Source of the DNA: Bdellovibrionales bacterium
Lineage (GTDB): Bacteria > Bdellovibrionota > Bacteriovoracia > Bacteriovoracales > Bacteriovoracaceae
NCBI GenBank assembly: GCA_023250815.1
Contig: JAHEZZ010000004.1
Coordinates: 1-38,365, forward strand
DNA: 38,365 bases
Direction: 5' to 3'
A program made the position numbers and the translations under genes. Shown here piece by piece: positions 28,233-37,713 of this stretch; position 1 is the first letter of the stretch, and every line of letters begins with the position of its first letter. Below the pieces are notes generated by a model. It did no database searches, had not been told where the DNA came from, and saw only the letters and a program-made list of their open reading frames with translations.

Positions 28233-29432
28233 ATGCCGAAGATGAATGCACAAGAGTGTACTTTCCCTTTTTTTCTTATTATTCCACCGGGGCTTGAAAA
28301 GGTTTCAATTAAGGAGATTGAAGACTTAAAAAAAGAATTTTTATCTAAAAATAACATTCAGGCCAATATCCAAATAGTATCCAGTGAAAAGGGTGGCATT
28401 AATCTTCAAGGCCCACTGGAAATTGCGGCATTAATAAATAACAATTTAAAAATCCCCTCACGTTTACTCCTTCGGTTAGCGACTTTTCGATGCAGAGACT
28501 TTCCTAAACTCTTTTTAAAGCTTGGAAAAATTAAATGGAATGATTGGTGTTATGAGATAGGAAAAATTCAAAGTTCTGCCGCCAATTCCACTCTCTTTGA
28601 TTCTCGAAAAATTGAAAAAACGGCAAAGCAAGCGATTGATAATTTTTTTAAAAACAATCCGGCAAAAAAAAATGAACATAAAGAGGCCATTCACCCCAAA
28701 CTTTTTATTCGCTTTCAAGACGACATTTGTACAGTATCCCTTGATACTTCTGGCGAGCGCTTGGGAAAAAGAGGACTCAAAGTTGGCACCCATATTTCTC
28801 CTCTCAGAGAAAACTTGGCCTATGCCTGCCTCTATTATTTTATTTCGCAGCTAAAAGAAAAGGGATGTCCTGGGCCCTATACTTTACTTGATCCGATGTG
28901 CGGCAGTGGAACATTTTTATCCGAGGCCAAAACATCTCATGTCCCTAGAGATTTTTCCTTCAACTATATCCCTCTGATGGAAAAAGTTAAAAGAAACTCC
29001 ACAAAAAGATTTTGGTTTGACTCTTATCCGCTCGATTTAAATATAAAAAACATTTTCGGGTTTGATAAAGATTCTAGAGCGATCAGCTCGGCCCAATTAA
29101 ATTTAAATAAAGTCCAAAGTTTTTCTAAAGAAATTTTTAATTTTACTCTCAAGCAAGAAGATTTTTTTGTAAAAGAAAGTATTTTTAAAGTATCAGATGA
29201 ATCGATCATTGTAATTTGCAACCCCCCTTATGGAAAAAGACTTGTGATAAATGAACCCAGACAGCTTTATTTAGAATCTTTTATTGAACAAGCAAAAGTT
29301 AAATTTTCACCGGCCTACTTAGGCATTTTATTTTTAGATTGTTCAAAAAAGTCAGAAGATACTTTGTACTTCGAACATGGCGGATTAAAAGTGGCCTTTA
29401 ATATTTATGCTAATACCAAATTTAGAATTTGA
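28233..29432 (+). CDS. RlmL/Trm11-like THUMP-type class I RNA methyltransferase
   Basis: DTSGERLGKRGLKVGTHISPLRENLA, LLDPMCGSGTFLSEA, ICNPPYGKRL. Confidence 0.88.
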   Translation: MPKMNAQECTFPFFLIIPPGLEKVSIKEIEDLKKEFLSKNNIQANIQIVSSEKGGINLQGPLEIAALINNNLKIPSRLLLRLATFRCRDFPKLFLKLGKIKWNDWCYEIGKIQSSAANSTLFDSRKIEKTAKQAIDNFFKNNPAKKNEHKEAIHPKLFIRFQDDICTVSLDTSGERLGKRGLKVGTHISPLRENLAYACLYYFISQLKEKGCPGPYTLLDPMCGSGTFLSEAKTSHVPRDFSFNYIPLMEKVKRNSTKRFWFDSYPLDLNIKNIFGFDKDSRAISSAQLNLNKVQSFSKEIFNFTLKQEDFFVKESIFKVSDESIIVICNPPYGKRLVINEPRQLYLESFIEQAKVKFSPAYLGILFLDCSKKSEDTLYFEHGGLKVAFNIYANTKFRI

Positions 29433-29582
29433 TTTTTAAAAACTTCCGGGATCTCTTTAATTCATTTGACTTTACCATTGCGCACCAGAAAGGTCGAACA
29501 AACATCAATAATTTCAACAGGTTATGCCAAGATGTTAAAAAACGTGGTACCGCCACGGAATTTGTCCTATAATCTAAATATT

Positions 29583-30731
29583 ATGTTTATTAAAAGATCA
29601 TTAGATATCAAAAAGCATCTTGAGCAAAAAAGTGTTCTCCTGCTTGGCCCAAGAAGAACGGGAAAATCTTTATTTATCCAGCAGCAAGTAAAACCAGATT
29701 TGTATTTTAACTTACTTGAAACTGAGACCTTTTCTAAGTTTGCCTACGACCCAGGTCAACTAAAAGAATTGATTAGGGCCGATCACCAAATAATTTGTAT
29801 CGATGAAATCCAAAAACTTCCCAACCTTATGGACGAAGTACATTCCTTAATTGAAACAAACAAAAAATTGCGATTTATTTTAACCGGATCTAGCGCCAAA
29901 AATTTAAAAAAATCTCACACATCATTAATGGCCGGAAGAGCACGACAAATAAATTTTTTTCCCTTTACTTATCAGGAGGTAAAAAATCATCATTTTAATT
30001 TGGAAAAATTTCTTCTCTATGGTGGCCTTCCCGACGCTTATCTTTCGACAGACCCATGGGAAGAATTAAAAGATTATGCTGGTATATATTTAACAGAAGA
30101 AATTCAATCTCAGGCCTTTGTCCGAAAAATTGAAAACTACTCTCGCTTTTTAGCATTTTCAGCTTATTCGAGTGGGCAAATTCTCAATTTTGAATCATTG
30201 GCCAACGACGCTTTTATTCCTGCAAGAACGATCAAAGATTATTATCAATTACTGGAAGAAACTCTCATCGGATACAACTTAAAACCTTTTAAGAAAAAAG
30301 GAAGCCGCAAAGAAGTATCCACTAGCAAGTTTTATTTTTTTGATACTGGAGTTTTAAACTCATTTATCAAACGAAAATCGCTGACGATTAAGACTCCTGA
30401 GTTTGGTGAATTATTTGAACATTTTATTTTCCAGGAACTAAAGGCCTACCAACTTTCAACTAGGGCCGACTGGGAATTAGAATTTTGGCGAACACATAAG
30501 CAAGATGAAGTCGATTTCATTTTAAATAAGGGTGAAATTATTATTGAGACAAAATCGACAACTCATCCAAGCAATGAACATTTTAAAAGCATTAAAAAAT
30601 TTAAAAATGAGTTCAAATGTAAAAGGGCGTTGTTAATATGCAGGGCCCCCCAAAAAAAGGTGATGGATGAAATTGAAATTTATCCCTGGGAACTTTTTTT
30701 AAATGAATTAAATAACGGAGATATTATCTAG
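29583..30731 (+). CDS. AAA ATPase with DUF4143-type C-terminus
   Basis: LLLGPRRTGKSLFIQQ, IICIDEIQKLPNL, ILTGSSAKNL, FFDTGVLNSF, QDEVDFILNKGEIIIETKS; start moved from 29466. Confidence 0.88.
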   Translation: MFIKRSLDIKKHLEQKSVLLLGPRRTGKSLFIQQQVKPDLYFNLLETETFSKFAYDPGQLKELIRADHQIICIDEIQKLPNLMDEVHSLIETNKKLRFILTGSSAKNLKKSHTSLMAGRARQINFFPFTYQEVKNHHFNLEKFLLYGGLPDAYLSTDPWEELKDYAGIYLTEEIQSQAFVRKIENYSRFLAFSAYSSGQILNFESLANDAFIPARTIKDYYQLLEETLIGYNLKPFKKKGSRKEVSTSKFYFFDTGVLNSFIKRKSLTIKTPEFGELFEHFIFQELKAYQLSTRADWELEFWRTHKQDEVDFILNKGEIIIETKSTTHPSNEHFKSIKKFKNEFKCKRALLICRAPQKKVMDEIEIYPWELFLNELNNGDII

Positions 30732-30738
30732 TTGCAGC

Positions 30739-30756
30739 TATACTGGGATCAGTATA
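30739..30756. repeat. Palindrome TATACTG-GGAT-CAGTATA between convergent stop codons
   Basis: Perfect 7 bp arms; same motif at 5408 and 8894. Confidence 0.6.
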
Positions 30757-30760
30757 CATA

Positions 30761-31969
30761 TCAAAGATCTAAAAAAACGTTCGACCTTGTGGTCATGCCA
30801 CTCATCCAAGGAATAAAAAGAAGATTGTGGCCACTGCTTTCCGTCAGTTGCTTTTTTTCCGCATCTTCAAAATAATGAACTACCATATCTTTTTCTTTGC
30901 CTGTCGGTGAACTCAGTTTGAGTTTGGCGGGGGCCTTTATTTTTTGCTCAGGATCTCTAAGTAAAATCGCCATCCGACCTTGCTCTTTGCAGACATCGAC
31001 AATCTGGCCAATCATTAATTGATGGCGGTTTTGCAGGCGATTATTTTTTAGTTTAGGAAGTAGAATATCGCTTTTGTTTGTCAGAAAAAAACCACGATTA
31101 ACAGGCCTCTCATAAGTATTTTTTAATTCTAAAAATTTTTCTTGGCCAAAAATATCTGTCAGTGACAACGCCTGATTAGTCAAACGTACTCTTTTTTCTG
31201 CCTCTTCAAAGCGCAAATCAATAACCCAACTATCAAGTCCGACTTCACGTAATTTTTCCGGGATATCGAGCAAGCAAAGATCTTTGCTATTAAACATAAA
31301 AGTACCCTGCTTATTTTGCAAAATAGGGAATCCTTTATGGGGTGATTCTTCACTGCCCCCTTCAATCATCAAATCTTCTTTTATTTTTAATATTTCCTCA
31401 AAATGAGGAGTCAGTAATTCCCTTGGTGTTGAAAAAAGGAGAAGGCGTCCAAAAAGCAACAAATCTGTTTTAATATTAAAAAGATGCAAAGATCTGGCAA
31501 TACTTTTAACCTCCATGAAGGGGAGTTCAGGAGAAAGACTTACCCTTTTAAGGGCCGGCCCAATAATGGGATGATTCGCCAAACTCATTATGGAATGAGG
31601 ATTGTGAAAGGACGTCTCTAAATTAAGATGCAAATTTATTTTAGGAAGTTCCTGAGCGCAAAATAAGGCAACACCCAGATCGCATACTTTTACCAACAAT
31701 TCTTTTGGGGAATATTTAAGCGCCTCTAAATAAAACTTTTTAAAAGAGTAAAAAAGTCCTTCTCGCAAAGATTCATGGCAATACATATCGAATTCTATAA
31801 TAACGGAAAGTTTCAAATCTCTTGCGGCTTGAATAATGACATAGGATTCTTCTGCAGAAGTTTTGCCAAATCGCGAGAGGCCAAGGGGGGAAATAATCAC
31901 ATGAGAAACCGCTGTGAGGTCAATCAATTTAAGTTCATCTGCCTTTTCTACAAAGATAGTGTACTTCAT
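30761..31969 (-). CDS. U32-like protein lacking the cluster-type cysteines
   Basis: Aligns with the U32 layout of its neighbour (FMFNSKDLCLLDIPEKLREVGLDSWVIDLRFE vs FMSSKDLEGVDVIPHFFDAGIDSVKIEGR); ATGA overlap with the upstream U32 gene. Confidence 0.7.
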   Translation of the reverse strand: MKYTIFVEKADELKLIDLTAVSHVIISPLGLSRFGKTSAEESYVIIQAARDLKLSVIIEFDMYCHESLREGLFYSFKKFYLEALKYSPKELLVKVCDLGVALFCAQELPKINLHLNLETSFHNPHSIMSLANHPIIGPALKRVSLSPELPFMEVKSIARSLHLFNIKTDLLLFGRLLLFSTPRELLTPHFEEILKIKEDLMIEGGSEESPHKGFPILQNKQGTFMFNSKDLCLLDIPEKLREVGLDSWVIDLRFEEAEKRVRLTNQALSLTDIFGQEKFLELKNTYERPVNRGFFLTNKSDILLPKLKNNRLQNRHQLMIGQIVDVCKEQGRMAILLRDPEQKIKAPAKLKLSSPTGKEKDMVVHYFEDAEKKQLTESSGHNLLFIPWMSGMTTRSNVFLDL

Positions 31970-33195
31970 TGTAAAACTTCTCGGCGTAAAATAACATGGG
32001 GACTGGCACATTTAACATAGGGAATTCTCACCACCGACCCCGGTTTAGTGCTTTCAATTTCACTACCACTTGCACTTAAAATTTTATCCAAATAAATCTT
32101 TTCACTCTTTCCTCTAAAAGGAAGAATTTCTAAAGTTTCACCGCAGCTAAATTTATTTCTCACTTCTATTAAAAGATACTGCCCTTCTTTTATTTCTAAA
32201 ACGGTACCAATGGCATCAAAAGTTTTTTCTTCACTCTCCCGCTTATTATAGATACTGCTAATATCCGCCGGGCCAATCAATGAGCCGTTAGTATAATCAC
32301 GGTGAGAAAACTTGTTCAGTTCTTCTGTCCAACCCTTTTCTTTTTTTAATTTAACAAACTCAGTGGGATTTTGCTGGTAGCACTCTAAGGCCTCACGGTA
32401 AATTTTGGTAGTAGTAGCAGCGTAGAGCGGCCCCTTCATTCGCCCCTCAATTTTAACAGAATCAATCCCGGCATCAAAAAAATGAGGGATCACATCGACT
32501 CCTTCTAAATCCTTCGAACTCATAAAATAAGTGCTGATCTCTTGGCCGTTGTTTTTTAATTTGTATTCAAAACGGCAACTGTGAGCGCAACCTCCGCGGT
32601 TACTATCCCTACCTTGAGTATAATTTGAAATGACACAATGGCCGGAGTAGGACATACACATCGACCCGTGAATAAACATCTCAATTTCAAGCTTCGTTTT
32701 TTCTTTGATAATTTTTGCTTCATTTAAAGTTACTTCCCGCCCCAAAACAATACGTTTCACTCCCCGCTCTTTCCAAAAGAGAGCGCTTGAAACATTTAAA
32801 CAACTGGCCTGGGTAGAAAGATGAATGACGAGGGATTTATAATTTTGAGAAATAAAATCGACAACTCCAAGATCAGAAACAATCACCGCATCTACTTTAA
32901 TATCGCTCAAAAATGTTAAAAACTCATCCAGCCCCTCAAAATCTTGACGATGAAAAAAACTATTGAGTACTACATAGACTTTACTTTTCCTTGCATGGGC
33001 ATACTTCACCCCTTCTTGAAGTTCGCTATTAGTGAAGTTTTCTGATGCTGCTCGTAATCCAAATTTTTGCCCCCCAAGATAGACGGCATCGGCACCGTAA
33101 TGAACCGCAACTTTAAGTTTTGAAAGACTCCCCGCCGGCGCCAAAACTTCTGGCCTTTGGGGCAATTTTTTAAAAGCAACTTCTAAGGAATCCAT
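31966..33195 (-). CDS. U32 family protein (TrhP/YegQ-like)
   Basis: PEVLAPAGSLSKLKVAVHYGADAVYLGG, HGSMCMSYSGHC...GGCAHSCRFEY, SSKDL, SVKIEGRMK. Confidence 0.92.
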   Translation of the reverse strand: MDSLEVAFKKLPQRPEVLAPAGSLSKLKVAVHYGADAVYLGGQKFGLRAASENFTNSELQEGVKYAHARKSKVYVVLNSFFHRQDFEGLDEFLTFLSDIKVDAVIVSDLGVVDFISQNYKSLVIHLSTQASCLNVSSALFWKERGVKRIVLGREVTLNEAKIIKEKTKLEIEMFIHGSMCMSYSGHCVISNYTQGRDSNRGGCAHSCRFEYKLKNNGQEISTYFMSSKDLEGVDVIPHFFDAGIDSVKIEGRMKGPLYAATTTKIYREALECYQQNPTEFVKLKKEKGWTEELNKFSHRDYTNGSLIGPADISSIYNKRESEEKTFDAIGTVLEIKEGQYLLIEVRNKFSCGETLEILPFRGKSEKIYLDKILSASGSEIESTKPGSVVRIPYVKCASPHVILRREVLQ

Positions 33196-33290
33196 TTTAT
33201 ACCCTTCGCAATTTGCCTTTCAAGCAAACCGCTGCCGGTATATCACTTGTAATACCAATTGCAGATATTAATTTTGCAATTGTGATAATA
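33196..33290 (-). repeat. Dispersed two-hairpin element, copy E, with substituted hairpin 1
   Basis: Minus strand: TATTATCA-CAATTGCA-N11-TGCAATTG-GTATTACAAGTGATATACCG-GCGGTTTGC/GCAAATTGC-GAAGGGTATAAA. Confidence 0.8.
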
Positions 33291-33380
33291 CTGAACATTG
33301 CTATGCATCGTTTTATTTTTTTACTACACCACTGCCTTTATCAAATTTTATAGATAGAATAAGGGCCTTGAGAGGAAAGT

Positions 33381-34523
33381 CTGAAAATTAAAAAACTTTT
33401 TAATATTTTTTTGTTTCTATTTATACCGGCCATTGCTTTTTTTATTTATTCTTATTTTACAACTTTAAGTCAAAGTTATCCAGTTTCCTATCTGGTCATT
33501 TCCGTCCCCGAAATTAAAGCAAGTTCACTAAAATAAATTGAAGACTCGCAAATTTTACTGATTGGAGATCACTTTGCAGAGGCCCTGGAAAAATATTTAA
33601 GATCAACGGATGGGCCTATCGCAAAAACAGCGCAGAAATTAAAAACTCCTTTAAAACTTTCCATCCTTAGCACCCAAAATTTAGGGCTTCATAGAATAAA
33701 TTTTCTTTTAAAATCCCTTAAAAAATTGCCCGGACTGATCATTTTTCACGGCAGTGCTAGCGAATATTTTGAAAAAAAAATTGATCCCATTGATTTTCCC
33801 ACTTATAAACACAATATTAAACTATTTCAAAATCCTTCGCTTGCCACCTTGCTCATGTCATTTCCTGTTATTGGTCGCTTTATCTACCATCCCCTTCATT
33901 ACCTTTTTATGAATAAAATCACTAAAAATGAAGAAGAAATTAATGCTGATTTAAAAATGAGTTCTATCGAAATTAACAATATTATTTTTCATTACGAGCT
34001 TGAAACGCTGGCACAAATCATAAGAAAATCAAATTCTGATTTGATTGTTATCACTACACCTGTCAATATTCAAAAGGCGCCCCATGAGGCCTGTGCTCAA
34101 AGTATAACCTCAGGGATCACTGACTTTCAAAGTGAGCAAGCAAATAAAATGGCCCAACAAAACTTTAAAAATGCCTACTACTCTCTAGAAAAATTAATTA
34201 AATCCTCACCAGGCAACGCCCAATCTTATTATCTTTTAGCAAATGCCGCCCTTGGCCTGGGACTCTTTGATGTCGCCCGAGATGCTTATATAAAGGCCAA
34301 TGCCTTTGATTGTGCCCCCGAAGGCAGTTCCGTGCTGATCAATCAAGCAATCAGGCAATGGGTTCTTAAAAACTCTTTTAAAATAATTGATTTTGACGAT
34401 GACCTCTCACACCAAATTGGACATAATGATATTTTTATAAACGATCACTATCCGCAAGATTATTATTATCAACAAGTGCTGACTTCAATAACTGAAGCAA
34501 TTATGAGATATTTTAGATTGTGA
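33381..34523 (+). pseudogene. SGNH-hydrolase-like membrane-anchored protein gene with in-frame TAA at 33534-33536 and no standard start codon
   Basis: Frame encodes LKIKKLFNIFLFLFIPAIAFFIYSYF...SSLK*IEDSQILLIGDHFAEALEKYL... running directly into the 33726 ORF. Confidence 0.65.
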
Positions 34524-34526
34524 GGA

Positions 34527-34988
34527 ATGACCATGAATGCAGATAAAAATAACGGCCCAAAAAATGTCAGCTTAAAAAAACATGAAGTGCTCTGCCTAGA
34601 GGGGGATATTGAAACTGATCTCTACGTTGTCGAAAAAGGTAAACTTATTGTTTGTCTGGTAAAAGGAACTCAGGTTTCACCCTTGGCCTTTATCGGGCCA
34701 AAAGAATTTATCGGAGAGATGTCTTTTTTTGACAAAGGGCCAAGGAGTGCCAATATTATTGCGCTAGAGGATTGTCTACTTACAAAAATTTCCAGTGAAG
34801 AGATGTATAAATCTCTCCCTCGTTGGTTAATTTCGATGGGCCGTACAATGGCCAAAAGAATTCGAACTACCGATGAGGTCATCAGAGGAAAAGGTTTAAA
34901 ATTTGCCAATGCCGAAAGTATGCAACCTTTATCAATTGAAGACCAACGAACCTATTATCTTGCGATCACAAACAAAAAGAAAAAATGA
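34527..34988 (+). CDS. Cyclic-nucleotide-binding-domain protein without a visible HTH
   Basis: LCLEGDIETDLYVVEKGKLIV, FIGEMSFFDKGPRSANIIALEDC. Confidence 0.85.
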   Translation: MTMNADKNNGPKNVSLKKHEVLCLEGDIETDLYVVEKGKLIVCLVKGTQVSPLAFIGPKEFIGEMSFFDKGPRSANIIALEDCLLTKISSEEMYKSLPRWLISMGRTMAKRIRTTDEVIRGKGLKFANAESMQPLSIEDQRTYYLAITNKKKK

Positions 34989-34994
34989 ACTAAA

Positions 34995-35762
34995 ATGAAA
35001 AAATTATTTCTGCTGTTATTTCTTTTATTATCTGCTTGCGCCAGCAAGGATCAATATTTTCACCCCTCTTATTTCGTGCTTACAGAGGGTAGCGAGGGCA
35101 GTAAACTCAACTACCCAGAACTTTTTAAAAGACTTACTAAAACAAGCACCATGGCCGGAGGACTCTATGAAGTTTCTGTGACCCCCTTAACAACACCACT
35201 CTTAGAGGCACAAGCAAAATTTCAAGGGGAATGGAAACATTTAAGCTCTGAAGAAATATTATCTCTCTCGCAAAATTTAAAAAAAATATATACCGAAGGA
35301 AAAACATGTATTGAATTTAAGGCACAAATTTTGCGTTTTGAAGGGGCCTCAAAAACCAATGACTGGAAAATGTCTCTTTATACTGATTTAACAATGATGC
35401 GAGAGGGAGAAAATGATGCCCAAGAGCGAACCGCCAAAGAATTTGAACTCACTTGGATAACCCCCTTACCGGAAATTGTAAAATCTCAAGTGACAAAAAT
35501 TCAAGACAAATACGATCAGTGGTTACTTTCTGCAGTTGCCTGTACTTATAGAGAACTGCCCCTAGAAAACGGTTTTGCCATAAAAGTAATCGCTCCTTAT
35601 ATCAATTTTCCCTTTTCTGAGCAGTTGAGATTAGATTATGGGAATTGGAGCAACTATGACGACGATCATTTGATGGCCGCCCAAAAAGAAAAGGGCCAGG
35701 ATACACCTTCATCATCTTCAAAAATTAAAAGGCAAAATAACCAACGCTATCGCGGCTGGTAA
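34995..35762 (+). CDS. Hypothetical lipoprotein
   Basis: Lipobox LLLSACASK. Confidence 0.75.
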   Translation: MKKLFLLLFLLLSACASKDQYFHPSYFVLTEGSEGSKLNYPELFKRLTKTSTMAGGLYEVSVTPLTTPLLEAQAKFQGEWKHLSSEEILSLSQNLKKIYTEGKTCIEFKAQILRFEGASKTNDWKMSLYTDLTMMREGENDAQERTAKEFELTWITPLPEIVKSQVTKIQDKYDQWLLSAVACTYRELPLENGFAIKVIAPYINFPFSEQLRLDYGNWSNYDDDHLMAAQKEKGQDTPSSSSKIKRQNNQRYRGW

Positions 35763-35922
35763 TTTTTTCGACACCGGGGCCAAAAGGTGACCGCCTGAGA
35801 ATCGCCCGTTTTTGTTATTTTTTTTTCTAATATGCCGAAAAACTATTAAATTAGAATTGTCTTAATTGGCATCAATTCTGCAGTATCTACTGCGAGTGAA
35901 CAATCAAGACATGGAGGTTTTG

Positions 35923-36087
35923 ATGAATGTAAAAAAATTATTTCCCCTTCTTTTATCGTTAACAATCTTTTTTGCTTCCTGCAGTTCAAACAACACAAAT
36001 CTCACAGAGAATGAAAAACAAACTCTTCATGACAAAAGAATTTATGAACTTCAGAGAGTGAAAGAACGATTATCAAAAGAATACTAA
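35923..36087 (+). CDS. Small lipoprotein (54 aa)
   Basis: [22 protein letters not shown] lipobox; SD tggagg; start moved from 35866. Confidence 0.65.
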   Translation: MNVKKLFPLLLSLTIFFASCSSNNTNLTENEKQTLHDKRIYELQRVKERLSKEY

Positions 36088-37076
36088 TTAATAAGGCCTA
36101 GCCCTTTTACAGCATCTCTTTCCCCTTTAAGTTCCCCTAAAGTTGTAAGAAATTTTTCTTTTCCAAAATCATTATGAGTTACACCTTTAATCACTTCGCA
36201 TTTGCCATTTATAGTCTTGCATGGATAAGAAAAAATTAATCCCTTATCGACATCATACTCTCCATTAGAGGCCAAACACATCGAATAATTCACTCCAGGA
36301 GCAGAGTCGTGGGTAAGATTGTAAATCCCGTCGACAACAGCATTCGCTGCAGAAGCAGCACTCGAGAGTCCACGGGCCTTAATAATTTCAGCACCTCTTT
36401 TTTGAACAATCGAAATAAATTCAGTTTTAAGCCAAGTTTGGTCAGTAATAACTTCTGCTACCGCTTTGCCATTAATTTTAGCATTAAAAAAATCTGGATA
36501 CTGAGTCGCCGAGTGATTTCCCCAAATAATTAAATTAGAGACCGCTGTAACATCCACCCCTGCTTTTTTTGCCAGCTGAGTTTTGGCGCGATTTTCATCC
36601 AGCGTAGTCATCGCATAAAAACGATCACGGGGAATATCTTTTGCCGCATTCATCGCCACCAAACAATTAGTGTTGCAAGGGTTACCGACAACAAAAACTC
36701 TCACATCTTTGGCCCCATGATCATTGATCGCTTTGCCTTGAATCGTAAAAATTCCACCGTTGATTTTAAGCAGATCAGCTCTCTCCATGCCATCTTTACG
36801 AGGAACTGATCCCACCAAAATGGCCCAATTGACATCTTTCATAGCAACATTTACATCACTCGTCGGAGTGATTTTTTTAAGCAAGGGAAAAGCACAATCC
36901 TCAAGTTCCATGCATACCCCTTTTAGGGCACCAAGGGCCTGTTCTAATTCTAAAAGTTGCAATTCGATTTCGGTTTCAGGGCCAAACATCTGCCCAGAAG
37001 CAATTCTAAAAAGTAGGGCATAACCAATTTGCCCCGCTGCTCCGGTAACTGCAACCTTAACTCGCTTTCTGGCCAT
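36084..37076 (-). CDS. mdh: Malate dehydrogenase
   Basis: [74 protein letters not shown]. Confidence 0.97.
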   Translation of the reverse strand: MARKRVKVAVTGAAGQIGYALLFRIASGQMFGPETEIELQLLELEQALGALKGVCMELEDCAFPLLKKITPTSDVNVAMKDVNWAILVGSVPRKDGMERADLLKINGGIFTIQGKAINDHGAKDVRVFVVGNPCNTNCLVAMNAAKDIPRDRFYAMTTLDENRAKTQLAKKAGVDVTAVSNLIIWGNHSATQYPDFFNAKINGKAVAEVITDQTWLKTEFISIVQKRGAEIIKARGLSSAASAANAVVDGIYNLTHDSAPGVNYSMCLASNGEYDVDKGLIFSYPCKTINGKCEVIKGVTHNDFGKEKFLTTLGELKGERDAVKGLGLIN

Positions 37077-37196
37077 GTAAAACTCCTTAAAAAAATAATA
37101 GATTGAAATTAAAGTTTAACGGGTCTGATTCCTCAAATCAACTGAAAGAAGCTTTATGTCTTGACGGTATTTGATACAATTGCCAGCATCAGGATT

Positions 37197-37694
37197 ATGA
37201 ATCAAAACTTTAAAAATAAAAATCGATATCGCAGAAATCATGGCCATCACCAGAAAGCACAGTCAAATTCAATGACCTCACAACCTGGGGTACAAAATTC
37301 GGCCGAGAAAGTAGTTGTTAGGTATGATCAACTTCAAGAGGCGCATATTCAAGCGAGAAAAAAATATTACGATTTTTATTATCGAGCAGACCCCCAGCAA
37401 CTGGATAAATTTGAACGATCTTTCGATCGAACACTTGTAGAACTTAGAGAGTTCGAATCTAGATTAGGGCCACAAGATTACCAAATACTAAAAAGCAAGC
37501 GAGATAACTATCATTTAGATCTCACTTACTCTACAAATCATCAGCTGGATCCAGAAAAATATCCTATGGATTCTGATCTAAAGATTGAAGACCCCCATAC
37601 TTTAGAATCGCAAATTAAATGCGACTTCTCCAATGATAAAGAAGAATCATATGGCAATGCGGATGATTACAAAAAATATAAAGGAATTGAGTAG
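37197..37694 (+). CDS. Hypothetical charged protein
   Basis: 166 aa from ATG 37197 (MNQNFKNKNRYRR...). Confidence 0.55.
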   Translation: MNQNFKNKNRYRRNHGHHQKAQSNSMTSQPGVQNSAEKVVVRYDQLQEAHIQARKKYYDFYYRADPQQLDKFERSFDRTLVELREFESRLGPQDYQILKSKRDNYHLDLTYSTNHQLDPEKYPMDSDLKIEDPHTLESQIKCDFSNDKEESYGNADDYKKYKGIE

Positions 37695-37713
37695 GACTTT
37701 TTTCTGACAGATG

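Noticed and set aside
29543-29557. Hairpin CGTGG-N5-CCACG upstream of the DUF4143 ATPase
   Set aside because: Only 5 bp arms, single occurrence; could be chance.
29583-30731. DUF4143 ATPase as part of a defence system
   Set aside because: No partner toxin, nuclease or defence gene adjacent; this family is common and often solitary.
35763-35850. Possible terminator or small RNA before the small lipoprotein (T-rich tttttgttattttttttt)
   Set aside because: No convincing stem could be drawn before the T-tract.
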